Source: an uncultured Saprospiraceae bacterium (GTDB lineage Bacteria; Bacteroidota; Bacteroidia; Chitinophagales; Saprospiraceae). From it: a stretch of 64,000 nt of DNA. A program made the position numbers and the translations under genes. Below are positions 50,423 to 58,326 of this stretch, in pieces. Numbering within the stretch: the stretch's first letter is position 1; each line of letters starts with the position of its first letter. The notes below the pieces were generated by a model, which worked only from the letters and a program-made list of their open reading frames with translations, searched no databases and was not told the DNA's origin. The stretch spans positions 1 through 64,000 of the forward strand of contig CAKZSH010000174.1 of the NCBI GenBank assembly GCA_937918905.1. The letters are read 5' to 3'.

Positions 50423-52501
50423 CTAAGATAATACTTTAAAGATAGGTTGTCTTTTTTGAGATGTAGATTTTTGTTGTGAAGGTAATTGGACAGGTATTTT
50501 AATAATAAAAGTACTTCCTTCATTGGGAATGCTTTCCACTAAAATATCACCACCAAGTCGAGAGGAGATTTTTTTGCAAATAGATAAACCTAAACCAGAA
50601 CCTTGGGCTTCTTGGCGGCTTTGTAATCTCTTGAACATATCAAAAATCTGTAGATGATAATCAGGATCAATCCCAATTCCATTATCCTTGATTTTGATAA
50701 GGTGATGGTCATCCTTGGTTTGATAATCTACTTCAATGATAGGTGTAGGATGATTGTTATAAATAATTCCATTCTCAATTATATTTCTCATCAAAATATA
50801 AATCTGAGCTTTATTAGACCGAATAGTAGGTAAAGCTTCGCATAGAATGTGAACTGTTTTTTCTTCCATTAGAGGCTGTAAAGTAGTCATTACTTGTTGG
50901 AATGTTTTGGATAAATCAACATCTTCCACTTCTACTTTTTTATTGGAAACTTTAGAAAATTCTAAGACATCTTCAATCAAAGTATTCATCTGTTTGGCAT
51001 TGGTGACTACAAAAGATAAATATTCATTTGCAACGATATCCTCTTGATTTTTCAATCGCATTTCCAAAAGCCTAGTGAAGCTGATAATATTTCGTAAGGG
51101 TTCTTTCAAATCGTGCGAAGCGATATGGTTGAACCGTTCCATTTCTTTATTTGATTTTTTTAAGTCAGCATTGGTTTCTTCTAATTCTTGCGTTCGTCGT
51201 TGTATTTCCACAGCTAACTTGCTACTCTGAATTTGCTTTTGTTTAAATCCTTTGTATAGCAAAAATGCAATCATACAAACTGCAATTAATGCAATAACAA
51301 TTGCAGTAGATGCAAGAGTCGCTTTTTGAATTGTAAGTTTATCTTTTGTTTGTTGTGCTTTTAAGAGTTGATTTTCAGCTTCCTTATGTTCGACTTGGAA
51401 TTGAATTTTTAATTCATTAAGTTTTTGATTTTTTTCTATTACATATAAGCTATCACCGATTGCTTTAAGTTTAGTATGGTACACATATGCAACAGAAAAA
51501 TCCTCCTCAGCAGCATAGTTTTTTGCTAATATTTCATAAAAAATTGTGACTCTTTTAAGAGCACCTAATTTTTCAGCAATTTGAACCCCTTCCATGCTTT
51601 TTTCAATAGATTTGGCAAACTGACTTTGTTCGAAGTAAATTTCAGCCAATTCTTGGAGTGCAAAAACGGTCTCTTCTTGATAGTTGATTTCTGAGGAAAA
51701 GGTATATGCATTTCGATGCGCTTGAAGTGCTTTTTCAGGTTTTTCTTTCTTTGAATAAGTAATACCTAATTGGTTGAAAATGCTAGACATTCCCACTTTA
51801 TCTTTATTTTTCTTTGCAAAATCCAAAGCAATTTCAAGATGTTTGATGGCTTCATCTAGGTTGTTTTCATATCTATAACTAATTCCAATTGTTTTATGGG
51901 CATCGCAAATGAGATGGTTATCCTTGAGGGTAAGGGCAAGTTGAAGTGCTTCTTCTGCATATTTTAAAGAAGTATCCCATATTCCCTGTTCTTGCAATGC
52001 AGTAGCCATATTGAGTAAATTATCACTTGTTTGTTGGCGTAATCCAAATTGATTAGAGCACTCTGCCCCCTTTTGATAATAAGCTACCGCTTTATCAAAA
52101 GCCTCTATTTTCATATACGTTCGACCTAAGTTATTATAAGTTCTACAGATATGAATGTGGTTGTTTGTTTCTTCTGCTAGTTTTATGGATTCTTTAAAAT
52201 TTTCAATAGCCAGATCCAACTTACCTTGAATGCTGTAACCGACTGCGAGTATATTTTTGGCTTTTATAATGCCAATTGGATATTCTAATTTTTTGGAAAT
52301 TTCAAGCCCTCTTTTAGCAAAGTAGACTGTTTTTTCAGGATGGGTTCGATGATATTCCCAACTTAATTTTTCTAATGCACTAACCATGATAGTGTCTTCA
52401 TCCGTATTTTGGAGTACGACTAATAGGCTATCAATTTTGCTTTTGGAAAAAGCAACTTGAGTCAATAGACTAGTTAAAATAAGTGTAAGAATTATTCTCA
52501 T
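50423..52501 (-). CDS. TPR-containing sensor histidine kinase
   Basis: 692 residues. Signal peptide 1-19, six to seven TPR units between about 50 and 340 (NIKESI..., SNLGRTYMKIEAFDKAVAYY-like HICRTYNNLGRTYMKIEAFD, AYYQKGAEC), a coiled segment, one membrane helix near 395-417 (STAIVIALIAVCMIAFLLY), a coiled coil, HisKA with phospho-His in FNHIASHDLKEPLRNI, and HATPase_c with N-box NIIENGIIYN, G1 KDNGIGIDPD and G2 GSGLGLSICKKI. This is the TPR-HK type common in Bacteroidota, a periplasmic-sensor orphan. No receiver domain or response regulator gene adjoins it. Confidence 0.93.
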   Translation of the reverse strand: MRIILTLILTSLLTQVAFSKSKIDSLLVVLQNTDEDTIMVSALEKLSWEYHRTHPEKTVYFAKRGLEISKKLEYPIGIIKAKNILAVGYSIQGKLDLAIENFKESIKLAEETNNHIHICRTYNNLGRTYMKIEAFDKAVAYYQKGAECSNQFGLRQQTSDNLLNMATALQEQGIWDTSLKYAEEALQLALTLKDNHLICDAHKTIGISYRYENNLDEAIKHLEIALDFAKKNKDKVGMSSIFNQLGITYSKKEKPEKALQAHRNAYTFSSEINYQEETVFALQELAEIYFEQSQFAKSIEKSMEGVQIAEKLGALKRVTIFYEILAKNYAAEEDFSVAYVYHTKLKAIGDSLYVIEKNQKLNELKIQFQVEHKEAENQLLKAQQTKDKLTIQKATLASTAIVIALIAVCMIAFLLYKGFKQKQIQSSKLAVEIQRRTQELEETNADLKKSNKEMERFNHIASHDLKEPLRNIISFTRLLEMRLKNQEDIVANEYLSFVVTNAKQMNTLIEDVLEFSKVSNKKVEVEDVDLSKTFQQVMTTLQPLMEEKTVHILCEALPTIRSNKAQIYILMRNIIENGIIYNNHPTPIIEVDYQTKDDHHLIKIKDNGIGIDPDYHLQIFDMFKRLQSRQEAQGSGLGLSICKKISSRLGGDILVESIPNEGSTFIIKIPVQLPSQQKSTSQKRQPIFKVLS

Positions 52502-52609
52502 CAGAAGTTTAAGGGCGTATTTCTAGTTAATTTTTTGACTGTTATTTGAAGGCAACTACTTCAGTTTATTTGTTTCATTAGTCGATATATACTATTGCAG
52601 AGTTGTTAC

Positions 52610-52617
52610 CAAAAATA
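52610..52617 (-). promoter_or_regulatory. -7 element upstream of the histidine kinase
   Basis: The minus strand reads TATTTTTG (TAnnTTTG), about 109 bases upstream of the kinase start. No clear -33 box. Confidence 0.4.
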
Positions 52618-52668
52618 AGGCAAATGAGTTTTTTTTAGTAAGTCTTGTGACAAGGTAAATAGAGGAAA

Positions 52669-52756
52669 CGTACGCTTCGCTTGACGATTCGAATATTTTT
52701 GATTCATAATTATTCGAAACGTCAAGCGCAGCGTACGACAAGCGCAGCGTTCGTTT
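52669..52756. repeat. Palindromic element PE28
   Basis: Arms cgtacgcttcgcttgacg (52669-52686) / cgtcaagcgcagcgtacg (52720-52737), one mismatch, with gattcgaat / attattcgaaac inside. A partial copy of the right arm (acaagcgcagcgttcg) follows. It shares modules with PE14. Confidence 0.9.
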
Positions 52757-52872
52757 TATTGGTCTCAGAAAAGGTTTAAAACCTCGTACTTTCAGCAGGT
52801 GGTGGTTAAGTTATTCAACCGTCCTAGTTGAAAACCACCTACGACCCAAATGACTATGGCATAGGGAATTTT

Positions 52873-53103
52873 CTATTTTGACCAACCACATAAAATCACC
52901 TTGAGCCAAAAAAATAGATGTTCGCCTCCATCAATAATCAATTTCTCCTTCGACATATGTTCCATTGAAATCAGTTGCTTTGGCTCTTTTTTTTTAAGTA
53001 TTTTGGAATCTCTTTTTGTTTTTTGGTTGTGTTGTATTTGTGCACCAAGTAGTTGTTCCTTTTTACTTTGGTGTATTATTGTAAAAACTAAAAGAAAAAC
53101 CAT
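52873..53103 (-). CDS. Possible small membrane protein (weak)
   Basis: 76 codons: MVFLLVFTIIHQSKKEQLLG, a Lys/Gln-rich middle and HLFFWLKVILCGWSK at the end. The N-terminal hydrophobic stretch followed by basic residues could be a membrane anchor. I know of no family. A 70-codon plus-strand ORF overlaps it, so this region of 770 bases may simply be noncoding. The nearby aggtggtggtt ... aaccacct stem at about 52798-52841 is the only other structure. Confidence 0.2.
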   Translation of the reverse strand: MVFLLVFTIIHQSKKEQLLGAQIQHNQKTKRDSKILKKKEPKQLISMEHMSKEKLIIDGGEHLFFWLKVILCGWSK

Positions 53104-53273
53104 TAAAATATAAACTTAAGGTTTGTTGAAAAATAAAATAAGTCTAATTTTACTCAACCATTTCCTGAGCAACTTTATTATTTGACCGTTACTAAACTTA
53201 CTCATTACAATTAAAATGATGATTAAAAAAATTACACTATTTCAAGAACTTAGCATTAACAAAACTCAAGTTT

Positions 53274-54173
53274 ATGGATTGGCAATATTACCTCGATGAA
53301 TTAGCAAAAGATCAGCTTATTATTTTTGCTGTACCTATTTTTTTAATTGCGCTGGGAATTGAAGCCTATCTTGCTAGGCATGAGCGACCTGATCTGTATC
53401 ATAAAAAAGATGCCTGGGTTTCAATTTTGATGGGACTTGCCTCGGCGGTAGTTGAGTTTTTACCAAAACTTTTAGCGTTTATTATTTTTATGTATTTGCA
53501 TAGTATTTCGCCATTGCAAGATATTGTTGGTCGTCAATGGTGGGCATGGGTGCTCTTATTTTTCTTAGATGATTTTAGTTATTATTGGTTTCATCGGATG
53601 AATCATGAAGTACGTTTTTTTTGGGCAGGACATGTTTCGCATCATTCCTCAGAGTATATGAATTTTGGGACGGCATTGCGGCAAGGAGTAGGGGAGCGGT
53701 TGCATAAATTTTTGTTTTGGTTGTGGTTGCCATTATTAGGATTTGATGCTTTGATGATATTTGTAATGATTAGTATCAATCTTTTTTATCAGTTTTGGAC
53801 GCATACTGAATTGGTAAAGAAATTACCATCATGGTACGAATTTATTTTTAATACGCCTTCTCATCATCGGGTACATCATGCTTCTAATATTCGATATTTA
53901 GATCGTAACCATGCAGGTGTTTTGATTATTTGGGATAGAATGTTTGGGACATTTTCGGAAGAAAAAGATTTTGAAAAACCAGTTTACGGCTTGACCAAAA
54001 ATATAGAATCATTCCATGCAGGTTATGTTATGACGCATGAATATCAAGCCATCTGGCGAGATGTTCGACGAGCTAAAAAATGGTCAGATAAATTAAAATA
54101 TATTTTTTACGCTCCAGGCTGGAGTCATGATGGGGAAGATTTGAGAGCGAAAACGCTGAGGAAGAAACTGTAA
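53274..54173 (+). CDS. Sterol desaturase / fatty acid hydroxylase family protein
   Basis: 299 residues from ATG 53274. Four to five membrane helices and the eight-histidine di-iron signature of the family: HRMNH at about 119, HVSHHSS at about 133, and HHRVHH at about 201, then HAGYVMTH. The substrate (sterol, hopanoid, fatty acid or carotenoid) cannot be told. It is divergent from the minus-strand genes on the left and convergent with DUF1304 on the right. Confidence 0.92.
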   Translation: MDWQYYLDELAKDQLIIFAVPIFLIALGIEAYLARHERPDLYHKKDAWVSILMGLASAVVEFLPKLLAFIIFMYLHSISPLQDIVGRQWWAWVLLFFLDDFSYYWFHRMNHEVRFFWAGHVSHHSSEYMNFGTALRQGVGERLHKFLFWLWLPLLGFDALMIFVMISINLFYQFWTHTELVKKLPSWYEFIFNTPSHHRVHHASNIRYLDRNHAGVLIIWDRMFGTFSEEKDFEKPVYGLTKNIESFHAGYVMTHEYQAIWRDVRRAKKWSDKLKYIFYAPGWSHDGEDLRAKTLRKKL

Positions 54174-54201
54174 AAATTGAACTGTGAATAACAATCGAGG
54201 A

Positions 54202-54564
54202 TTATTGTATTAGAATGAATCCAATAGCAATTAACGCAGGCAATCCTTGAAGGAAAAATATTTTTTTATCTGCTGTCATTGAACCGTAAAGTCCTGCCAC
54301 AGTAACACAACCTAGAAAAAATAAAGCGATATTATCTCTCCAAGTTTCATCTTCAATTAAGAATGTCCAAATCAATCCTGTAGCTAAAAACCCATTATAC
54401 AATCCTTGATTAGCAGCCAATGCAGTTGTTTTTGGAAATAAATCTTTTGGGAAATTTCGAAAAATTTTGGGGCCACGAGTTGTCCATGCGAACATTTCAA
54501 ACCACATGATATAGAGGTGGAAAAAAGCGACGAATCCGATAAGTATTTTTATTGCGATTTCCAT
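54202..54564 (-). CDS. DUF1304 membrane protein
   Basis: 120 residues from ATG 54564 (MEIAIKILIGFVAFFHLYIM). Upstream extension by 10 codons is unlikely. Four membrane helices and the family words WFEMFAWTTRGPKIF, ANQGLYNGFLATGL, and FLGCVTVAGLYGSMT. DUF1304 is a small membrane family of unknown function, common in many phyla. It is the last gene of a minus-strand run. Confidence 0.9.
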   Translation of the reverse strand: MEIAIKILIGFVAFFHLYIMWFEMFAWTTRGPKIFRNFPKDLFPKTTALAANQGLYNGFLATGLIWTFLIEDETWRDNIALFFLGCVTVAGLYGSMTADKKIFFLQGLPALIAIGFILIQ

Positions 54565-54618
54565 AATGAGTTGGTTTAGAAGTAAAGATAACAATGTAAT
54601 GCAAAAGATGTCTCTCCA

Positions 54619-55029
54619 TTAGTTTTTTGTGTAATCAGCTTCTAGCAAAGAAAAGTATTGAATATAATTTTTGTTAGAAAGGTTAGGAGTTTCCTCTTCT
54701 GCAACAAATCCTAATTTGGCAATTAATTTTTTAGAAGGTAAGTTTTTAACTTTAATATATGCTTCGATTTTTTTTAGTTTCATTTCCCTAAATCCAAACA
54801 AAATGATAGGGCGAATGGCTTCTAACATCAATCCTTTTTTTTGAAAATTTTTGTCTAACCCATAACTAATTTCAGCTTGTTGAATTGATTTATCCCAAGT
54901 ATGGAAACCACAATGACCGATTACCTTTTTACTTTCCTTGTCAATTAAATCCCAAAATTTAAAATCGAATTTCCAATTATTAAATCCTTTTCTTATTCGA
55001 ACTCTTAGGCGTAATCTTTCGGTTTTCAT
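54619..55029 (-). CDS. GNAT-family N-acetyltransferase, shortened N-terminus
   Basis: 136 residues against about 170-180 in RimJ/RimL-like relatives. The beta1 strand (MKTERLRLRVRI) is directly joined to beta2 (FDFKFWDLIDKESKKVIGHCG), so the alpha1-alpha2 segment of roughly 35 residues is missing. The acetyl-CoA region is intact (AEISYGLDKNFQKKGLMLEA, a Q/R-x-x-G-x variant as QKKG), followed by FGFREMKLKKIEAYI and SKKLIAKLGFVAEEE. The internal deletion keeps the frame; the enzyme could be inactive. It follows the TPR-membrane gene by 10 bases. Confidence 0.82.
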   Translation of the reverse strand: MKTERLRLRVRIRKGFNNWKFDFKFWDLIDKESKKVIGHCGFHTWDKSIQQAEISYGLDKNFQKKGLMLEAIRPIILFGFREMKLKKIEAYIKVKNLPSKKLIAKLGFVAEEETPNLSNKNYIQYFSLLEADYTKN

Positions 55030-55039
55030 AGTAAGATAT

Positions 55040-56311
55040 TTACATTTCCTTCGCCGCTTTCATCACTAAATAATTAGCTGCAAATCCAAAGAAGAAAATT
55101 CCCAACAAAAAGACATAGGCAAAAAATTCAAACTGAGGCAAAAACAAAAATAACAATCCTGAAACGCCCAATCCGATGCCATACAACATCAAATATTTTC
55201 TTGCTTTTGAATCTTTTTTCATTCCAAAAATTCCACCTAGCGGAATCAACATTAAAAAGAACCATGCGCCAAAGAAAATCCAAAATTCGTAACCTGTAAC
55301 AAAATAGGAAATGAAACTCAGGATAGCTCCTAGCATAAATCCACCAATAAAATTAGAAGCTAATTTTTCATCATCAGTCAAAGCTAATTTTCCTAGAGGA
55401 TGCATTCTCAAAAATAAATTAGAAACAGGTCGAGCAATCCAAGTCGAAAATGCAAAAATGACATACGCTAAAATAAAAGGATAAAATAAAGGTGCAATAC
55501 TCGGATAGGTTTCTGCCAAATAAACAATGATTTGATAAATAATAAATGCACCTATCAATAATTGCCAACGTCCTTGATTGGTCATCTTATTGGTCCATAG
55601 AAAAAATTTAAGGATTTGGCGATAAAAAATATTTTTTCCTTTGATGGCTTCCTTCAATCCAGTTTGTGCAAAATTAAATGTAGGGCTTAATCGAAGTGCT
55701 TCTCTAAAATGAGTAACGGCTTCATCATAATTATCATTTTCGATAGCTACCCAACCTTTATTCGTATGCGCAAGTGGATCTTCGGGAGACTTGTGCAAGG
55801 CATAATCAAGTGTAGAGGATGCCTCTTTTCTTCGATTGAGTTGGATCAAAGCTCGTGCTCTTAAATTGACTAGATCAACATTCTCAGCATCAAGTTCCAG
55901 ACCTTTTTCAGCATACTTCAATGCCTCCTCCCAATTATCTTGTATCAAGGCAATTGTTCCTTTGACCTGAAAAAGAGAAGGTTCATTAGGACTTAAAAGC
56001 AAGCCATTGTCAGCCGCAGCTTTGGCATCTTTGATTCGATTGGCTTGAAGATAGATATGAGCTTGAAGATAAAAAAGATAAGTATTGTTAGGTTCGAGTC
56101 CAATAGCGGTTTCAATCAATTGAACGGCTTCATTGTTTTCTTTTGATCTCGAATGGCAAAGTGCCAATAACCCCATTCCATAAGCATTGTTTGGATTTTG
56201 ACTCAACTCCAATCGCAATTCCTTTTTCGCCATGTCAATTCGGCCTTGCTGTAAGAGGATTTTTCCTCTCTCCATGTGAATACTCATGTGATATGATTTA
56301 GTGAAGGACAT
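55040..56311 (-). CDS. TPR-repeat membrane protein, paralogue of the 38.6 kb gene
   Basis: 423 residues (start perhaps at the ATG at 56287, by comparison with the paralogue). Residues about 10-215 carry six TPR units (ERGKILLQQGRIDMAKKE, YLFYLQAHIYLQANRIKDA, AHTNKGWVAIENDNYDEAV). Residues about 235-415 hold about six helices (LLIGAFIIYQIIVYLAET, FIGGFMLGAILSFISYFV, GIGLGVSGLLFLFL). Same plan as the gene in the Bat cluster. Function unknown; probable membrane-associated scaffold. Confidence 0.78.
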   Translation of the reverse strand: MSFTKSYHMSIHMERGKILLQQGRIDMAKKELRLELSQNPNNAYGMGLLALCHSRSKENNEAVQLIETAIGLEPNNTYLFYLQAHIYLQANRIKDAKAAADNGLLLSPNEPSLFQVKGTIALIQDNWEEALKYAEKGLELDAENVDLVNLRARALIQLNRRKEASSTLDYALHKSPEDPLAHTNKGWVAIENDNYDEAVTHFREALRLSPTFNFAQTGLKEAIKGKNIFYRQILKFFLWTNKMTNQGRWQLLIGAFIIYQIIVYLAETYPSIAPLFYPFILAYVIFAFSTWIARPVSNLFLRMHPLGKLALTDDEKLASNFIGGFMLGAILSFISYFVTGYEFWIFFGAWFFLMLIPLGGIFGMKKDSKARKYLMLYGIGLGVSGLLFLFLPQFEFFAYVFLLGIFFFGFAANYLVMKAAKEM

Positions 56312-57508
56312 CGATATATTAAAAAGTTGATTAGTTAATTGGTGAGTTAGTTTATCAGGTTAACGTGAATCAAAGTATAATCAAAATTGACCAATTAACA
56401 TCTTATTGATGCTGAATAGTGTTTATTCTAAATAGTTTTGTATTGAGAATTTCAAAATCTATTAAATGCAAGGTTTTCGACACATTCAAAATTTATCATT
56501 CAGAATTAACTCTAATGAATGACAAATATAACGACAAATCAAATCAAAATGATAATCAAAATCAAAATCAAAAAATCTAAAATTGTTGATGATCTTCATT
56601 AGTTTTGATATTGGTCTAAAGGTTGAAAACATTAGAAGTTTAACGTTTAAAGTAATGTCAACTTATTTTTTGCTTCTTTTGTGACAGTATTTTTTATGGA
56701 AAAATTAATGTAACTAAGTGATAATCAGTATATTTAAATATTAAAGTGACACATATAATAAAAAATCACTTTATAAAAATACCATTTTTAGGGTAGAAAT
56801 AAATGTTAGGGTTAACCTATCTTTGCTTTACCAAGAATGAACATTATGCGCCATCTAAAAAAGTTTAGTTGGTAAAAAGCCAAAAATAAAATCCTGGAAC
56901 CAACTTAATATCCCATGAACTGCAACTAAGGCTTACGAAGCCTACTCTTCATTTATCTTTTAAGTAAAAAGTTTTTTTGGAAGTTAATTCATAAATAATT
57001 TCCCCCAATCTTCAAAAAACTTTAAAAGATAGTTTTCAATCATTTTGTATTGCAGTTTTTGTTAAAAAAAAGGATCAGTTGTTCTCAAAACTATGTAACA
57101 CTATAGAGATGTTTTGAAATCAACACCTTAAAACTATTTGTCCCCCCATTTGCACCGCAAATGATTAATTGGTATTTGCCAAGGACAAAAAAAGTTTTGG
57201 TTCCCAAAAGCCTAGAATAACCAGAACATAATATAATTGGAGTTTTTTATTTTCGAATAGAAAAAAACTTCATAGTAAAACAACGAATTGTAATCCCATG
57301 ATTAAAACGAGTGCTTAGCCCCCCAAGCTAGATGTCGATTATTTAAAATTTTGACATCCAATTTTACCAAACTTACACTATCGTTTTTTTCCCATTGGGT
57401 ATTTTTTTATGAATCAAAAAATTGGAAATAAAGGTTACGGACAAACCTTTATAAAGAAATTTCTTTTTTTGAATAATAAAATTTTTTAATCAACCAATTG
57501 TTAAAAAA
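56312..57508. other. Long intergenic and leader region before the cohesin genes
   Basis: 1.2 kb without a credible gene. It contains remnants of the gttgattggt module at 56325-56400, caaaat-rich repeats at 56540-56580, and a -7 box at 56818-56825. No strong hairpin was found in the final 600 bases. The last part is T-rich, as is usual upstream of T9SS cargo genes. Confidence 0.45.
56818..56825 (+). promoter_or_regulatory. -7 element in the leader of the cohesin genes
   Basis: TATCTTTG fits TAnnTTTG. If used, it would give a leader of about 680 nt before the gene at 57509. No TTTG -33 box at the right distance. Confidence 0.35.
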
Positions 57509-58291
57509 ATGCATAAAACTCTACTTACCGTTCTTTTGGTAATCTTCTTTAGTATGTCTGCACTTTCGCAGGATCCTGTCTTAATTCTCTCATCTGCTAC
57601 AATAGATGAAAGTGAGGAATTCACAATAGACCTTACCGCAGAAAATTTTACTGACCTCATAGCAATGCAATTTACAATGAAATGGGATTCTTCTAAAGCT
57701 CAATTTTTAGAAGTATTAAATTTCAATTTGCCTGGTTTGGATGAGGGAAATTTTGGTATCGATTCTCTAAACACAAATACAGATCGAGGTTTGCTTCCAA
57801 TGTTTTGGGAAGATGAAAGTCTATTGGGAGTAAGCGAGGATGACGGGTCGATACTTTTTAGTGTAAAAATGAAAGCGACAGGGGAAGTAGGCGATACGGT
57901 ATATTTTCAATTTGTAGGTGCGCCTGCTGCAATTGAAGTAGTAAATGTTGCGCAAGAGGCAATACCTGTAACCTTAATACAAGGAGAGATTGTGATGGAA
58001 GACCTTGTGGGAATTGATGCTGCAGTTGAGAATCAAATCGAAGTAAATAATTATCCAAATCCATTCACGGATTATACATATATCAATTTTGACTTAAAAG
58101 AAACGACAGATATTACATTGACAATTACTGATATTTCAGGAAGGCAAATTTACGCAACTGAAAAAACTATGAATAACGGTTTTCATCAAATGAAAATCGA
58201 CGCTTCAGTTTTTCCCTCCTCGGGAGAATACTTTTACTATGTACAAACGAATGAATACCAATTGTTTAAAAAACTAATTTTTGTTAAATAA
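57509..58291 (+). CDS. Secreted cohesin-domain protein with T9SS type A sorting domain
   Basis: 260 residues. Signal peptide 1-20 (LLTVLLVIFFSMSALSQ). Residues 22-165 are a cohesin-like beta sandwich: ATIDESEEFTIDLTAENF, AMQFTMKWDSSKAQFLEV, ILFSVKMKATGEVGDTVYFQF. Residues about 180-260 are the sorting domain: NNYPNPFTDYTYINFDL, LTITDISGRQIYATEK, SSGEYFYYVQTNEYQLFKKL. Cohesins bind dockerins in cellulosomes, but in Bacteroidota such domains are mostly found in surface proteins of unknown partner. The gene is followed after 35 bases by the giant cohesin protein, so cotranscription is likely. Confidence 0.88.
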   Translation: MHKTLLTVLLVIFFSMSALSQDPVLILSSATIDESEEFTIDLTAENFTDLIAMQFTMKWDSSKAQFLEVLNFNLPGLDEGNFGIDSLNTNTDRGLLPMFWEDESLLGVSEDDGSILFSVKMKATGEVGDTVYFQFVGAPAAIEVVNVAQEAIPVTLIQGEIVMEDLVGIDAAVENQIEVNNYPNPFTDYTYINFDLKETTDITLTITDISGRQIYATEKTMNNGFHQMKIDASVFPSSGEYFYYVQTNEYQLFKKLIFVK

Positions 58292-58326
58292 ATTCTTTAA
58301 CATCCAACATCCCATACTAGGACATC

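Noticed and set aside
8580-52756. All palindromes interpreted as rho-independent terminators
   Set aside because: Most have no T-run after the stem, several lie between genes in the same operon, and true terminators (8737, 9561, 27471) are found separately beside or inside them.
56090-56105. tRNA T-loop-like ggttcgagtcc
   Set aside because: It lies inside the coding sequence of the TPR-membrane gene (Gly-Leu-Glu-Pro on the minus strand), and no acceptor or anticodon stem is present. No tRNA was found elsewhere either.
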